A DNA stretch of 53,233 nucleotides from Accumulibacter sp. (GTDB taxonomy: Bacteria > Pseudomonadota > Gammaproteobacteria > Burkholderiales > Rhodocyclaceae). Position 1 is the first letter of the stretch; every line of letters starts with the position of its first letter. The stretch spans positions 1 to 53,233 of the forward strand of contig NZ_JAMTDX010000002.1 of the NCBI RefSeq assembly GCF_023806625.1, given 5' to 3'. This document shows, one piece after another, positions 32,330 through 41,053 of the stretch. Below the pieces are notes generated by a model. That model worked only from the letters and a program-made list of their open reading frames with translations, did no database searches and was not told the origin of the DNA. The translations under genes and the position numbers were made by a program.

Positions 32330-33375
32330 GCAGGACTGGCCGAAGTTACGTGCGCCGGCTCGACCTGCGCGACGGGCGCATCGACCTGACCCACGGCAGT
32401 GGCGGCAGGGCCATGGCACAGCTGATCGACGAACTGTTCGCCAGCCGGCTCGACAACGCGTTCCTGCGCCAGGGCAACGATGGCGCAGTCCTTCCGTTCC
32501 CGCCGGGGCGGCTGGTCCTGGCCACCGACGCGCATGTCGTCTCGCCGCTCTTCTTCCCGGGCGGCGACATCGGCTGTCTGGCCGTCCACGGAACGATCAA
32601 CGACGTCGCGGTGATGGGCGCGACGCCGCTCTACCTCACGGCGAGCTTCGTCATCGAGGAAGGCTTCGCGCTGCGCGACCTGGCGCGGATCGTCGACTCG
32701 ATGGCCCGGGCGGTGAGCGACGCCGGTGTGCCGGTCGTTTGCGGCGACACCAAGGTCGTCGGGCGTGGCCAGGCCGACGGGCTGTACATCGGCACGACCG
32801 GCGCGGGGGTCGTCGACGAGGGCGCGGCGTGGTCCGGCGACCGAGCGCAGCCCGGCGACCGGATCATCGTCTCCGGGTCGATCGGCGAGCACGGCATGGC
32901 GATCATGGCGCAGCGCGAAGGGCTCGGTTTCGTCGCGCCGATCGTCTCGGATACCGCCGCGCTGCACGGGCTGACCGCGGCGATGCGCGCCAGCGGAGCG
33001 GCGATCCGCGTCGTGCGCGACCCGACGCGCGGCGGCCTGGCCACGACGCTCAATGAGATCGCTCGCCAGTCGGCCGTCGGCATGGTCATCGACGAGCGCT
33101 CGCTGCCAATCCAGCCGGAGGTCGCCGCGGCCTGCGAATTCCTCGGTCTCGACCCGCTGTACGTGGCCAACGAAGGCAAGCTCCTGGCGATCGTCGCGGC
33201 GGGAGACGCGGAACGGCTGCTCGCCGCGATGCGCGCTCACCCGCTCGGGCGGCGCGCGGCGCTGATCGGCAGCGTGCATCGCGACGACCATCACTTCGTG
33301 CAGATGACCACCGCGCTCGGCGGCCGGCGGATCGTCGACTGGCTGACCGGCGAGCAACTGCCGCGCATCTGCTGA
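32326..33375 (+). CDS. hypE: [NiFe]-hydrogenase maturation protein HypE
   Basis: A 349-aa protein starting at the GTG at 32326, which overlaps the hypD stop by 4 bp. It is a PurM/ThiL-like ATPase with the N-terminal THGSGGRAMAQLI, the metal/ATP site segments GNDGAVLPFPPGRLVLATDAHV and VCGDTKVV, and DPTRGGLATT. It ends in PRIC, the C-terminal tetrapeptide whose cysteine is carbamoylated by HypF and dehydrated to thiocyanate. It supplies the CN ligands for the hydrogenase iron. The motif is intact, so the protein should be functional. Confidence 0.96.
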   Translation: MSRTGRSYVRRLDLRDGRIDLTHGSGGRAMAQLIDELFASRLDNAFLRQGNDGAVLPFPPGRLVLATDAHVVSPLFFPGGDIGCLAVHGTINDVAVMGATPLYLTASFVIEEGFALRDLARIVDSMARAVSDAGVPVVCGDTKVVGRGQADGLYIGTTGAGVVDEGAAWSGDRAQPGDRIIVSGSIGEHGMAIMAQREGLGFVAPIVSDTAALHGLTAAMRASGAAIRVVRDPTRGGLATTLNEIARQSAVGMVIDERSLPIQPEVAAACEFLGLDPLYVANEGKLLAIVAAGDAERLLAAMRAHPLGRRAALIGSVHRDDHHFVQMTTALGGRRIVDWLTGEQLPRIC

Positions 33376-33386
33376 GAGGCTCGGCG

Positions 33387-35114
33387 ATGCGCATCCTGCT
33401 GCTGTGCCACGCGTTCAACAGCCTGTGCCAGCGCCTGTACTGCGAACTGGCCGTACGCGGCCACGAGCTGTCGGTCGAGCTCGACATCGCCGATCAGGTG
33501 AGCGAGGAGGCGGTCGAGCTCTTCCGGCCCGAGCTGGTGCTCGCGCCGTACCTCAAGCGGGCGATCCCGCCGTCGATCTGGCGCCGGCACGTCTGCCTGG
33601 TCGTCCATCCGGGCATCGTCGGCGATCGCGGGCCATCGGCGCTCGATTGGGCGATCCAGCAGGGCGAACGCGAATGGGGTGTGACCGTTCTCCAGGCGAC
33701 CGGCGAACTCGACGGTGGGCCGGTGTGGGCCAGCGAGACCTTCCCGATGCGCCAGGCGAGCAAGTCGAGCCTCTACCGTCACGAAGTGGCCGAGGCGGCG
33801 ACACGCGCCGTACTCGACGCCGTCGAGCGCTTCGGTCGAGGCGGCTTCGTGCCGTCGCCGGTCGATCCGGCCGATCCGCGGGTCCGCGGCCGCGAGCGCC
33901 CGGCGATGCGCCAGGCCGACCGGGCGATCGACTGGCAGCGCGACACGACGGCGACGACCGTCGCACGGATCAACGCCGCCGACGGGTCACCCGGCGTCGT
34001 CGACGAGGTCTGCGGCGAGCTCTGCCGGCTCCATGACGCCTGGCCCGAGGATCGCCCGCACAGCGGTGCGCCGGGCGAGGTGATCGCCTGGCGCGAGACG
34101 GCGGTGCTGCGCCGGACGATCGACGGTGCGCTGTGGATCGGCCACCTCAAGCGCGAGGCACCCGGGGCGATCAAGCTCCCGGCGACCGTCGTCCTCGGCG
34201 CGCGGCTCGCCGGGCTGCCCGAGATGCCACTGGGCGGCTCGCCCGAGGTCTGTCTCGCGCCGGCCGGGCGGACCTGGCAGGACATCCGCTACGAGGAAGC
34301 CGGGCGCGTCGCTTTCCTGCACTTCGAGTTCTACAACGGAGCGATGAGCACGCGCCAGTGCCAGCGCCTGCTCGCCGCCTTCGAGTGGGTTCGCCGCCGG
34401 CCGGTCAGTGTGATCGTCCTGCTCGGTGGGCGCGACTTCTGGTCCAACGGCATCGATCTGGCGAGCATCGAAGCCGCCGAGTCGCCGCCCGACGAATCGT
34501 GGGCGAACATCAACGCGATCGACGACCTCGCCGAGGCGATCATCCGTTGCCAAGACCAGCTGACGGTCGCCGCGCTGCAGGGCAACTGCGCAGCCGGCGG
34601 CTGCTTTCTCGCGCGGGCCAGCGACTTCGTCTGGGCGCGCCCCGGCATCGTCCTCAATCCGCACTACCGGAACATGGGCAACCTGTTCGGATCGGAGTAC
34701 TGGACCTACCTGCTGCCGGCGCGCGTCGGCGCCGAAGCGGCGGCCGGACTCATGCGCGAGCGATTGCCGATCAGCGCCGGCGATGCTGTCGACAGGGGAT
34801 TGATCGACGCCTGCCTCGCGGGAAGCCGCGAAGCGTTCCGCGTCGACGTCGCCCGCCGCGCCGCAGAGCTCGCCGGCTCGCCCGACCTCGCCGGGCGACT
34901 GGAGGCCAAACGCGCCCGGTTGCTGGCCGACGAGCAGCAGAAGCCGCTGGCCAGCTATCGCGCCGCGGAACTCGCCGAGATGGCCCGCAGTTTCTACGGT
35001 TTCGACCCGAGCTACCACGTCGCGCGCTTCCATTTCGTGCACAAGACACCGCATTCGTGGACCCCCCGCCACCTGGCGAAACACCGCGAACTCGGCTGGA
35101 CGCTGCCCCGATGA
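33387..35114 (+). CDS. hoxX: HypX/HoxX: CO-ligand forming hydrogenase maturation enzyme
   Basis: A 575-aa protein with ATG at 33387, 11 bp after hypE. The N-terminal half (to about 290) resembles formyltetrahydrofolate-dependent transferases (MRILLLCHAFNSLCQRLYCEL; HPGIVGDRGPSALDWAIQ). The C-terminal half is crotonase-like, with GRDFWSNGIDLASIEA and LQGNCAAGGCFLARA forming the oxyanion-hole region. HypX in aerobic H2 oxidisers releases CO from formyl-CoA made from the formyl group for the hydrogenase iron, so oxygen-tolerant enzyme maturation is implied. It overlaps hoxA by 4 bp. HoxX and HoxA directly after hypDE is the Ralstonia eutropha-type order. Confidence 0.93.
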   Translation: MRILLLCHAFNSLCQRLYCELAVRGHELSVELDIADQVSEEAVELFRPELVLAPYLKRAIPPSIWRRHVCLVVHPGIVGDRGPSALDWAIQQGEREWGVTVLQATGELDGGPVWASETFPMRQASKSSLYRHEVAEAATRAVLDAVERFGRGGFVPSPVDPADPRVRGRERPAMRQADRAIDWQRDTTATTVARINAADGSPGVVDEVCGELCRLHDAWPEDRPHSGAPGEVIAWRETAVLRRTIDGALWIGHLKREAPGAIKLPATVVLGARLAGLPEMPLGGSPEVCLAPAGRTWQDIRYEEAGRVAFLHFEFYNGAMSTRQCQRLLAAFEWVRRRPVSVIVLLGGRDFWSNGIDLASIEAAESPPDESWANINAIDDLAEAIIRCQDQLTVAALQGNCAAGGCFLARASDFVWARPGIVLNPHYRNMGNLFGSEYWTYLLPARVGAEAAAGLMRERLPISAGDAVDRGLIDACLAGSREAFRVDVARRAAELAGSPDLAGRLEAKRARLLADEQQKPLASYRAAELAEMARSFYGFDPSYHVARFHFVHKTPHSWTPRHLAKHRELGWTLPR

Positions 35115-36571
35115 CCACGAATCGCAAACCCAGACTGCCGACCGTTCTGGTCGTCGACGACGAGGCGCGCTCGCTCGAGGCGCTCCGCCGCACGCTCGAG
35201 GACGACTTCGAGGTGTTCACCGCGGCGAGTGCCGAGCAGGCGCTGCGGATCATGGAAGCCGAATGGGTGCACGTCGTCGTCTGCGACCAGCGGATGCCCG
35301 GAACCACCGGGGTCGATCTGCTCAAGACGCTGCGCAGTCAGTGGCCCGACACGCTGCGCATTCTCCTCTCCGGGTATACCGACGCCGAGGACATCATCGC
35401 CGGGGTCAACGAAGCGGGGATCTACCAGTACCTGACCAAACCCTGGCAACCCGAGCAGCTGCTGCTGACCTTGCAGACCGCGGCGACCGTCCATCGCCTG
35501 CAGCAGGAGAACCAGCGGCTGTCGATCGAGTTGCGCGCGGCGAGTCCGGTGCTCGCCAGACGCGTCGAGGCAAAGCACGAGCGGGCCAGACGCGAGTTCG
35601 CGCTCGACGGACTGATCCGCAGTCCGGGCAGCCCGCTCAATGACGTCTGCCGCCTCGTCGAGAAGGTCGCGCCTTTCGACCTTTCGGTGCTGATCTGCGG
35701 CGAGTCGGGCACCGGCAAGGAAATGCTCGCGCGCGCGATCCACTACCGCAGCCGCCGCGCCGAACAGCCCTTCGTCATCGAGAACTGCGGCGCGCTCCCC
35801 GACCAGCTGCTCGAGGCCGAGCTGTTCGGCTACCGGCGCGGCGCCTTCACCGGCGCCTACGAAGACCGCGTCGGTCGCTTCCAGCTCGCCGACGGGGGAA
35901 CGATCTTCCTCGACGAGGTCGGCGACACGAGTCCGGCTTTCCAGGTCAAGCTGCTGCGCGTCCTGCAGGAAGGAGAGTTCCGGCCGCTCGGTGCGGCACG
36001 CCCGGTCGCCGTCGATGTCCGGGTCGTCGCGGCGACCCACCACGACCTCGAAGCCGAGGTGCGCGCCGGCACCTTCCGTGAGGATCTCTATTACCGGCTG
36101 GCGACGGTGACGCTGCAGGTCCCTCCGCTGCGCGAACGGGCGATGGACATTCCGCTGCTCGCCGAGCGCCTGCTCGAGAACAGCCGCAAGGCGCTGGGCA
36201 AGTCGGTCGACGGCTTCACCACCGAAGCGCTGGCCTGTCTCGCCGTGTATGCCTGGCCGGGCAACGTGCGCGAATTGCAGAACGAAATCCTGCGCATGCT
36301 CGCCCTCGCCGACTCGCCGCAGCTCGGCGCCGACCTGCTCGCGCCGCGCATCCTGCGCAGCCCGGCGGTCGATCAGCGCCGCGACGACCTGCTCGACCTC
36401 GTGGCCAGCGACGGCGGACTCAAGGAGCGAATGGAGGCACTCGAAGCGCGGGTGCTCAGGGAGACGATGATCCGCAACCGCTGGAACAAGTCGCGGGCCG
36501 CCAGCGAGCTCGGCCTTTCGCGAGTCGGTCTGCGCAGCAAGCTGCTGCGCTACGGGCTCGAGCACGGATGA
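35111..36571 (+). CDS. hoxA: HoxA-type NtrC-family response regulator
   Basis: A 486-aa protein starting with the ATGA overlap at 35111; an open frame extends far upstream but is a shadow of hoxX. The receiver has [13 protein letters not shown] with the phosphoacceptor Asp (about 57). The sigma-54 AAA+ domain has [16 protein letters not shown] and the [14 protein letters not shown] loop that contacts sigma-54, plus IFLDEVGD. A Fis-type helix-turn-helix ends the protein ([21 protein letters not shown]). HoxA activates hydrogenase promoters when the H2-sensing regulatory hydrogenase/HoxJ pathway allows. hoxB overlaps its stop by 4 bp. hoxJ, the cognate kinase, is not seen. Confidence 0.92.
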   Translation: MTTNRKPRLPTVLVVDDEARSLEALRRTLEDDFEVFTAASAEQALRIMEAEWVHVVVCDQRMPGTTGVDLLKTLRSQWPDTLRILLSGYTDAEDIIAGVNEAGIYQYLTKPWQPEQLLLTLQTAATVHRLQQENQRLSIELRAASPVLARRVEAKHERARREFALDGLIRSPGSPLNDVCRLVEKVAPFDLSVLICGESGTGKEMLARAIHYRSRRAEQPFVIENCGALPDQLLEAELFGYRRGAFTGAYEDRVGRFQLADGGTIFLDEVGDTSPAFQVKLLRVLQEGEFRPLGAARPVAVDVRVVAATHHDLEAEVRAGTFREDLYYRLATVTLQVPPLRERAMDIPLLAERLLENSRKALGKSVDGFTTEALACLAVYAWPGNVRELQNEILRMLALADSPQLGADLLAPRILRSPAVDQRRDDLLDLVASDGGLKERMEALEARVLRETMIRNRWNKSRAASELGLSRVGLRSKLLRYGLEHG

Positions 36572-37566
36572 AATTGCTCTGGCTGCAGGCCGCGGGATGC
36601 GGCGGGTGTACGCAGTCGCTGCTCGGCGCCGAGGCGCGCGATGGTGTGCTCGCGCAGTTCGCCGAAAACGGTCTCGAGTTCATGCTCCATCCCGGTCTTT
36701 CGGAAGCCACCGGCGACGAAGCGCTGTGCATTCTCGAGGCGGCCGCAACGGGGACACTGCCCTTCGACGTGCTTTGCGTCGAAGGCGCCCTGCTGCGCGG
36801 ACCCGAAGGCAGCGGGCGCTTCCAGATCCTCTCGGGTACCGGCCGCCCGGTCATCGAATGGGTCCGCGAGCTCGCTCGCCGCGCGCCGGTGGTCGTCGCG
36901 ATCGGCACCTGCTCGGCTTTCGGTGGTCTCGTGGCCGCTGGAGACAATCCCGCAGAGGCCTGCGGGCTCCAGTTCGACGGCGACCAGCCCGGCGGCCTGC
37001 TCGGTCCCGACTTCCGGAGTGGGTCGGGGATGCCGGTGATCAACGTCGCCGGCTGTCCGACGCATCCGGGCTGGATCGTCGACACGCTGATCGCACTCGC
37101 GCTCGGCGCCCTCGGACCGGCCGACCTCGACGCCTGGCAGCGCCCGCGCTTCTACACCGAGCAACTCGTCCACCATGGCTGCCCGAGAAACGAGTTCTAC
37201 GAGTTCAAGGCGAGCGCCCTGAGGCCTTCCGACCTCGGTTGTCTGATGGAGAACCTCGGCTGCAAGGGCACCCAGGCCAGCGCCGACTGCAACCTGCGTC
37301 TCTGGCATGGTGTCGGCTCGTGCGTGCGCGGAGGCTTTCCGTGCATCGCATGCACCGAACCGGACTTCGACGAACCCGGCCATCCATTCCTGGAAACGCC
37401 AAAGATCGCCGGGATTCCGACCGGCCTGCCGGTGGACATGCCCAAGGCGTGGTTCGTCGCGCTCGCCGCGCTGGCCAAGTCGGCCATGCCCGAGCGGGTC
37501 CGCGAGAATGCCCACTCCGACCACCCGCTGATCGCCCCGCAGCCGCGCAAGCGTGGCAGAAAGTGA
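36568..37566 (+). CDS. hoxB: Regulatory [NiFe]-hydrogenase small subunit HoxB/HupU-like
   Basis: A 332-aa protein. It starts [14 protein letters not shown] with no Tat signal, unlike respiratory hydrogenases but like the cytoplasmic H2 sensor. Cluster ligands are visible: CGGC, GTCSAFGG and AGCPTHPGW for the proximal [4Fe-4S] cluster, and HHGCPRN, LGCLMENLGC and CVRGGFPCIAC for the others. A basic RKRGRK tail follows. HoxB with HoxC forms the regulatory hydrogenase that binds HoxJ. Downstream is a lytic transglycosylase, not hoxC, so the large subunit must be elsewhere or absent. A group 1h-type enzyme small subunit is a less likely alternative. Confidence 0.82.
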   Translation: MKLLWLQAAGCGGCTQSLLGAEARDGVLAQFAENGLEFMLHPGLSEATGDEALCILEAAATGTLPFDVLCVEGALLRGPEGSGRFQILSGTGRPVIEWVRELARRAPVVVAIGTCSAFGGLVAAGDNPAEACGLQFDGDQPGGLLGPDFRSGSGMPVINVAGCPTHPGWIVDTLIALALGALGPADLDAWQRPRFYTEQLVHHGCPRNEFYEFKASALRPSDLGCLMENLGCKGTQASADCNLRLWHGVGSCVRGGFPCIACTEPDFDEPGHPFLETPKIAGIPTGLPVDMPKAWFVALAALAKSAMPERVRENAHSDHPLIAPQPRKRGRK

Positions 37567-37842
37567 TCGGCCGAACGGCTGAACGCCCCGTGAGCTGCCC
37601 CGACAGCTAAGAAAGGGATTGACAAGTCCCGAGAATTCCATAGACTGCGGCCCGTCTGCCAACAAACGACACGTCGCAGCCGCTTGGCTGCGTTCTCGCC
37701 GCTCCGGACGCGGTTCTCTTCACCGCCCGGAGTTCCGGCCTCAGGGGAAGTCACCCCGAAGTTTCCGAGGCTTTGCACCCGCCTGTAACCGTCCATCGAC
37801 GTGGTGTTGTCGTGCCACGACGACCAAAGTGAAGGAGAGAGC

Positions 37843-38532
37843 ATGTCCGCAACCATTGCACTGCCCAGTACGATCGGGCGTCGTATCGACGCCACACTGA
37901 GCTTCATTCAACACAGCCTGATCGCCACCGCGCTGATCGTCGTCGTCGGCGCGGTCAAGCACGCGGTCGGCGAAATCGGCGTCGGCGACGGCCAGTCAGC
38001 CGCCGTTTCCGAAACCCAGTCGGCCGAAGTCGCTCCCGCCGAACCGGCACGGGAAGCTGAAACCGGGCTGTCGCCACGGATGCGCCGGGTTCTCGACTTC
38101 GTCTCGCGGCGTTACCGCGTGGCGCCCGAGGCCCTGTTCCCGGTCTTCGAGGCGGCACAGACGGTCGCCCGCGAGCACCGCCTCGACCCTCTGCTGATCA
38201 TCGCGATCATCGGCATCGAATCACGCTTCAATCCTTTCGCCGAAAGCGCCGTCGGCGCCAAGGGCCTGATGCAGATCGTCCCCGGCTATCATCTCGACAA
38301 GGTGCCGCAGGGCGCCGGCGAGTTGCCCTTCCTCGACCCGGTGACCAACATCCAGGTCGGCGTGCAGGTGCTCGAGGAGGCGATCCGCTGGCGCGGCGGT
38401 CTGACCGCCGGCCTGCAGCACTACGGCGGTGCCTCCGAAGACGGTGAAGCCAGCTACGCGAACCGGGTGCTCGCCGAGAAGGAACGTCTCGAGCAGGCCG
38501 CCAGCCGCCGAGGTTCCGGGTCCCGGGGCTAG
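37843..38532 (+). CDS. Lytic transglycosylase (SLT family)
   Basis: A 229-aa protein; the ATG at 37843 follows AAGGAGA, and an earlier in-frame GTG is not used. A membrane segment near residues 23-37 (SLIATALIVVVGAV) anchors it. The SLT domain, residues 95-210, contains GIESRFNPFAES with the catalytic Glu and GAKGLMQIVP, followed by QHYGGASEDGEASYANRVL. It cleaves murein glycosidic bonds with anhydro ring formation, in the periplasm. No partner gene is adjacent; the upstream 276 bp carry the promoter, and hoxB is not in its unit. Confidence 0.9.
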   Translation: MSATIALPSTIGRRIDATLSFIQHSLIATALIVVVGAVKHAVGEIGVGDGQSAAVSETQSAEVAPAEPAREAETGLSPRMRRVLDFVSRRYRVAPEALFPVFEAAQTVAREHRLDPLLIIAIIGIESRFNPFAESAVGAKGLMQIVPGYHLDKVPQGAGELPFLDPVTNIQVGVQVLEEAIRWRGGLTAGLQHYGGASEDGEASYANRVLAEKERLEQAASRRGSGSRG

Positions 38533-38544
38533 CCGCGGCGAACT

Positions 38545-41022
38545 TCAGCAAGCGATGCCGGATCCCGCGCTGCGCCGGATCGCCTGACGGGCGTCGGCCG
38601 GAAGAACCAGTTCCGAATGAGCCAGCGGGGTGGTCAGGCGCTCATCGAAGTGCAGCAGCCCCTGCTCGTCTTCGCGCAGGAAGTCGGCTTCGATCAGGTT
38701 GTCGACGAAAGCCGAAAAGGTCGCCTTTTCGGGAAAGTCGGGGGCATTGAACTCGTAGAGCAGCGACAGCCGCCGGGCGAGAAGGTGGCAGTCGTCCTCG
38801 AGCGCCCGCCGGGTCAACCGCCCGCTACCATGGCTCTCGAGCAGGGAGAGGGCCAGGAAATGGCGTTCGAGCAACGGGCGGATCGTCTCGCCGAGCAGAT
38901 GCAGTTCGGCGAACTCCTGGCTGACCGGTTCGGGCGCGACGAGATCAGCGCTTCCCGCGGGGCCGACCACCAGGCCCCGTTCACGCAGGACACCGACGAC
39001 CGCCTGGCACGCCCCGGGCAGCTCCGCGCGCGACCAGCGCAGGAAGAGCTCGGCGCGCATCAGCGTGCAGATGCCGTCGACTGCCTGGGCAATGCGATCG
39101 CTGTCGAGGCTCCGGTTGTGGCTCAGCAGACAGGCGATCACCGCCGGCAGCGCGAACAGGTGCACGACGTTGTTGCGGAAATAGGCGAGCAGCGCAGCCT
39201 GGTCCTCGCGGACGCGGATGAGGTCGCCGAGCGGGTCGGCGACGCGCTCGACGGCAGAGAGCCTTTCGGCGTACGCGACGATGTGCACCGGGTCGAGCTC
39301 GCAGGTGACCGTCGCTGGCGAATACGGTGCCTGCCGGGCCAGCGCCTGGTAGTGGGCGATCATTCGCTGCAGCGAGTGTTCGTCGGCCGTCCGCCTGGGC
39401 GTCGGCAACAGGGTCAGGGCGATCAGGTTCACCGGATTGACCACCGCGGCCTCGTTGATGCGCTTGGCGAGCTCCGACGCGGCCTCGCGCGTCACCGCGC
39501 GCGACCAGGGCGCCGGCAGGGCCGCAGCCTCTTCCCGCCAGCCAGGATGGCGGGAATCGAGGAAGGCGGCCAGCGCGAGCGGTTCGCCGAAGTTGACATG
39601 CACCGCGCCGAAGACCCGCCTGATGTTGCGCACACTGCTCAGCACGCCCCACAGCGACTCGCGCTGCTTGGGCCTGCCAGCCAGCTCGTCGAGGTAGCTG
39701 TGTCCCTCGACGAGCTTTTCGTAACCGATGTACACCGGGACGAAGACCAGTGGCCGGGCGTGCTCGCGAATGAAGCTATGCACGGTCATGCCGAGGATTC
39801 CGGCCTTCGGGGTCAGCATGCGGCCGCTGCGGCTTCGCCCGCCTTCGATGAAGTACTCGATCGGGAAGCCCCGGGCGAGCATCAGGTGCAGATACTCGTC
39901 GAACACCGCGGCATAGAGCGGCTCGCCCCTGAAGCTGCGACGCACGAAGAACGCCCCGCCGCGGCGCAGCAGCGGGCCGACGATCGGCAGGTTCAGGTTG
40001 GCCCCGGCGGCAATGTGCGGGGGCGTCAGGCCCTGGCGCAGGATCAGGTAGGAGAGCAGCAGATAATCGACATGGCTCCGATGGCAGGGGACGTAGACGA
40101 TCTCCTGGCCGGAGGCGATCCGCGTCACCGTCTCGAAACCGTGTACGGCGAGGCCATCGTAGAGGCGGCTCCACAGCCAGGAGAGGAACAGTTCGAACGC
40201 CCGGACCACGCCGTATGAATAGTCCGAAGCAATCTCCAGGGCGAAGCGACACGCCCGGTCCCTGGCCTCGGCAAGCGGGATCCCCCTGACTTCGGCCTCG
40301 CCGGCGATCGCCGCACGAACCCGCTCGCCGGACAGGACGGCGCCGATCTGGGTGTTGCGATGTGACAGGTCGGGGCCGATGGCCATCTGCCGCTGCCGGC
40401 GGAAATGCACCCGCAACACGCGCGAGAGCTTGCGCAGCGCCTGTTCCTCGTCGAGCCCGCCGCGCAGAAACTCGCGTAGCGAGAGCGGCGGGTTGTAGCG
40501 GACGAGCACGTCCCGTCCGTGAACGAGGACCGCGAAGAGCTGCCGCCAGGCACCGAGTGGTCTCCAGGTCTCGGAGAAAAGCGCCTTGAGCACCGAGTCC
40601 TGGCTGTCCGGACTGCGTCCCCAGAGAATGACCACGGGAACGAGCTGGACGTCGAACAGCGGGTCGGCGACCGCCCGGCCGATCAGGCTGACGAGCAGCG
40701 GCGAATGCCGGCCGTCGCCGCGGGCCCGCGCCGCGGCGCTGCGCTCACGATTCAGGAAGAAGAACGAGCGCGGGAAGCGCTGGCTGCCGACGACGATCGG
40801 TGTGTCGGCACGTGGCAGGGCATTGCGCCGCGACTCCTCGAAGAGCACGAGCAGGTTCGACAGATGCCGGTCCTGAAGCACGTAGCAGACCGGCCGCATC
40901 GCGTCGACCGCCAGTTCGTCGAGCTTCTCGGGAAAGACCGCGGTGCGCACCCAGACGTAGAGCAGGCGGCGAGCCAGCGAAGCGAGCCAGCCGGGCAACC
41001 TGAGCGACGCGTCGTTGGCCAC
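38545..41022 (-). CDS. plsB: Glycerol-3-phosphate 1-O-acyltransferase
   Basis: An 825-aa protein, close to the usual PlsB length. The start is GTG at 41022, 31 bp after the EF-G-like gene. The catalytic HX4D box is HRSHVDYLL (about residue 315), followed by FEGGRSRSG-like motif (EYFIEGGRSRSGRML, about 390) for glycerol-3-phosphate binding and VFVPVYIGYE. It transfers acyl chains from acyl-ACP/CoA to glycerol-3-phosphate, the first step of phospholipid synthesis, at the inner membrane. The order EF-G-like, plsB suggests one leftward transcript. The neighbouring lytic transglycosylase converges on it. Confidence 0.96.
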   Translation of the reverse strand: MANDASLRLPGWLASLARRLLYVWVRTAVFPEKLDELAVDAMRPVCYVLQDRHLSNLLVLFEESRRNALPRADTPIVVGSQRFPRSFFFLNRERSAAARARGDGRHSPLLVSLIGRAVADPLFDVQLVPVVILWGRSPDSQDSVLKALFSETWRPLGAWRQLFAVLVHGRDVLVRYNPPLSLREFLRGGLDEEQALRKLSRVLRVHFRRQRQMAIGPDLSHRNTQIGAVLSGERVRAAIAGEAEVRGIPLAEARDRACRFALEIASDYSYGVVRAFELFLSWLWSRLYDGLAVHGFETVTRIASGQEIVYVPCHRSHVDYLLLSYLILRQGLTPPHIAAGANLNLPIVGPLLRRGGAFFVRRSFRGEPLYAAVFDEYLHLMLARGFPIEYFIEGGRSRSGRMLTPKAGILGMTVHSFIREHARPLVFVPVYIGYEKLVEGHSYLDELAGRPKQRESLWGVLSSVRNIRRVFGAVHVNFGEPLALAAFLDSRHPGWREEAAALPAPWSRAVTREAASELAKRINEAAVVNPVNLIALTLLPTPRRTADEHSLQRMIAHYQALARQAPYSPATVTCELDPVHIVAYAERLSAVERVADPLGDLIRVREDQAALLAYFRNNVVHLFALPAVIACLLSHNRSLDSDRIAQAVDGICTLMRAELFLRWSRAELPGACQAVVGVLRERGLVVGPAGSADLVAPEPVSQEFAELHLLGETIRPLLERHFLALSLLESHGSGRLTRRALEDDCHLLARRLSLLYEFNAPDFPEKATFSAFVDNLIEADFLREDEQGLLHFDERLTTPLAHSELVLPADARQAIRRSAGSGIAC

Positions 41023-41053
41023 GTACCGCCTGCCCGCCCCGAGGCCGCGACCG

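Noticed and set aside
34133-35110. Upstream extension of the hoxA frame
   Set aside because: It overlaps the motif-bearing hoxX gene; translation is Arg-rich, and the receiver domain begins right at 35111.
37567-37842. Search for a hydrogenase large subunit or hoxC start after hoxB
   Set aside because: No frame with the L1 RxCGxC motif or any long open frame; the gap only leads to the transglycosylase.
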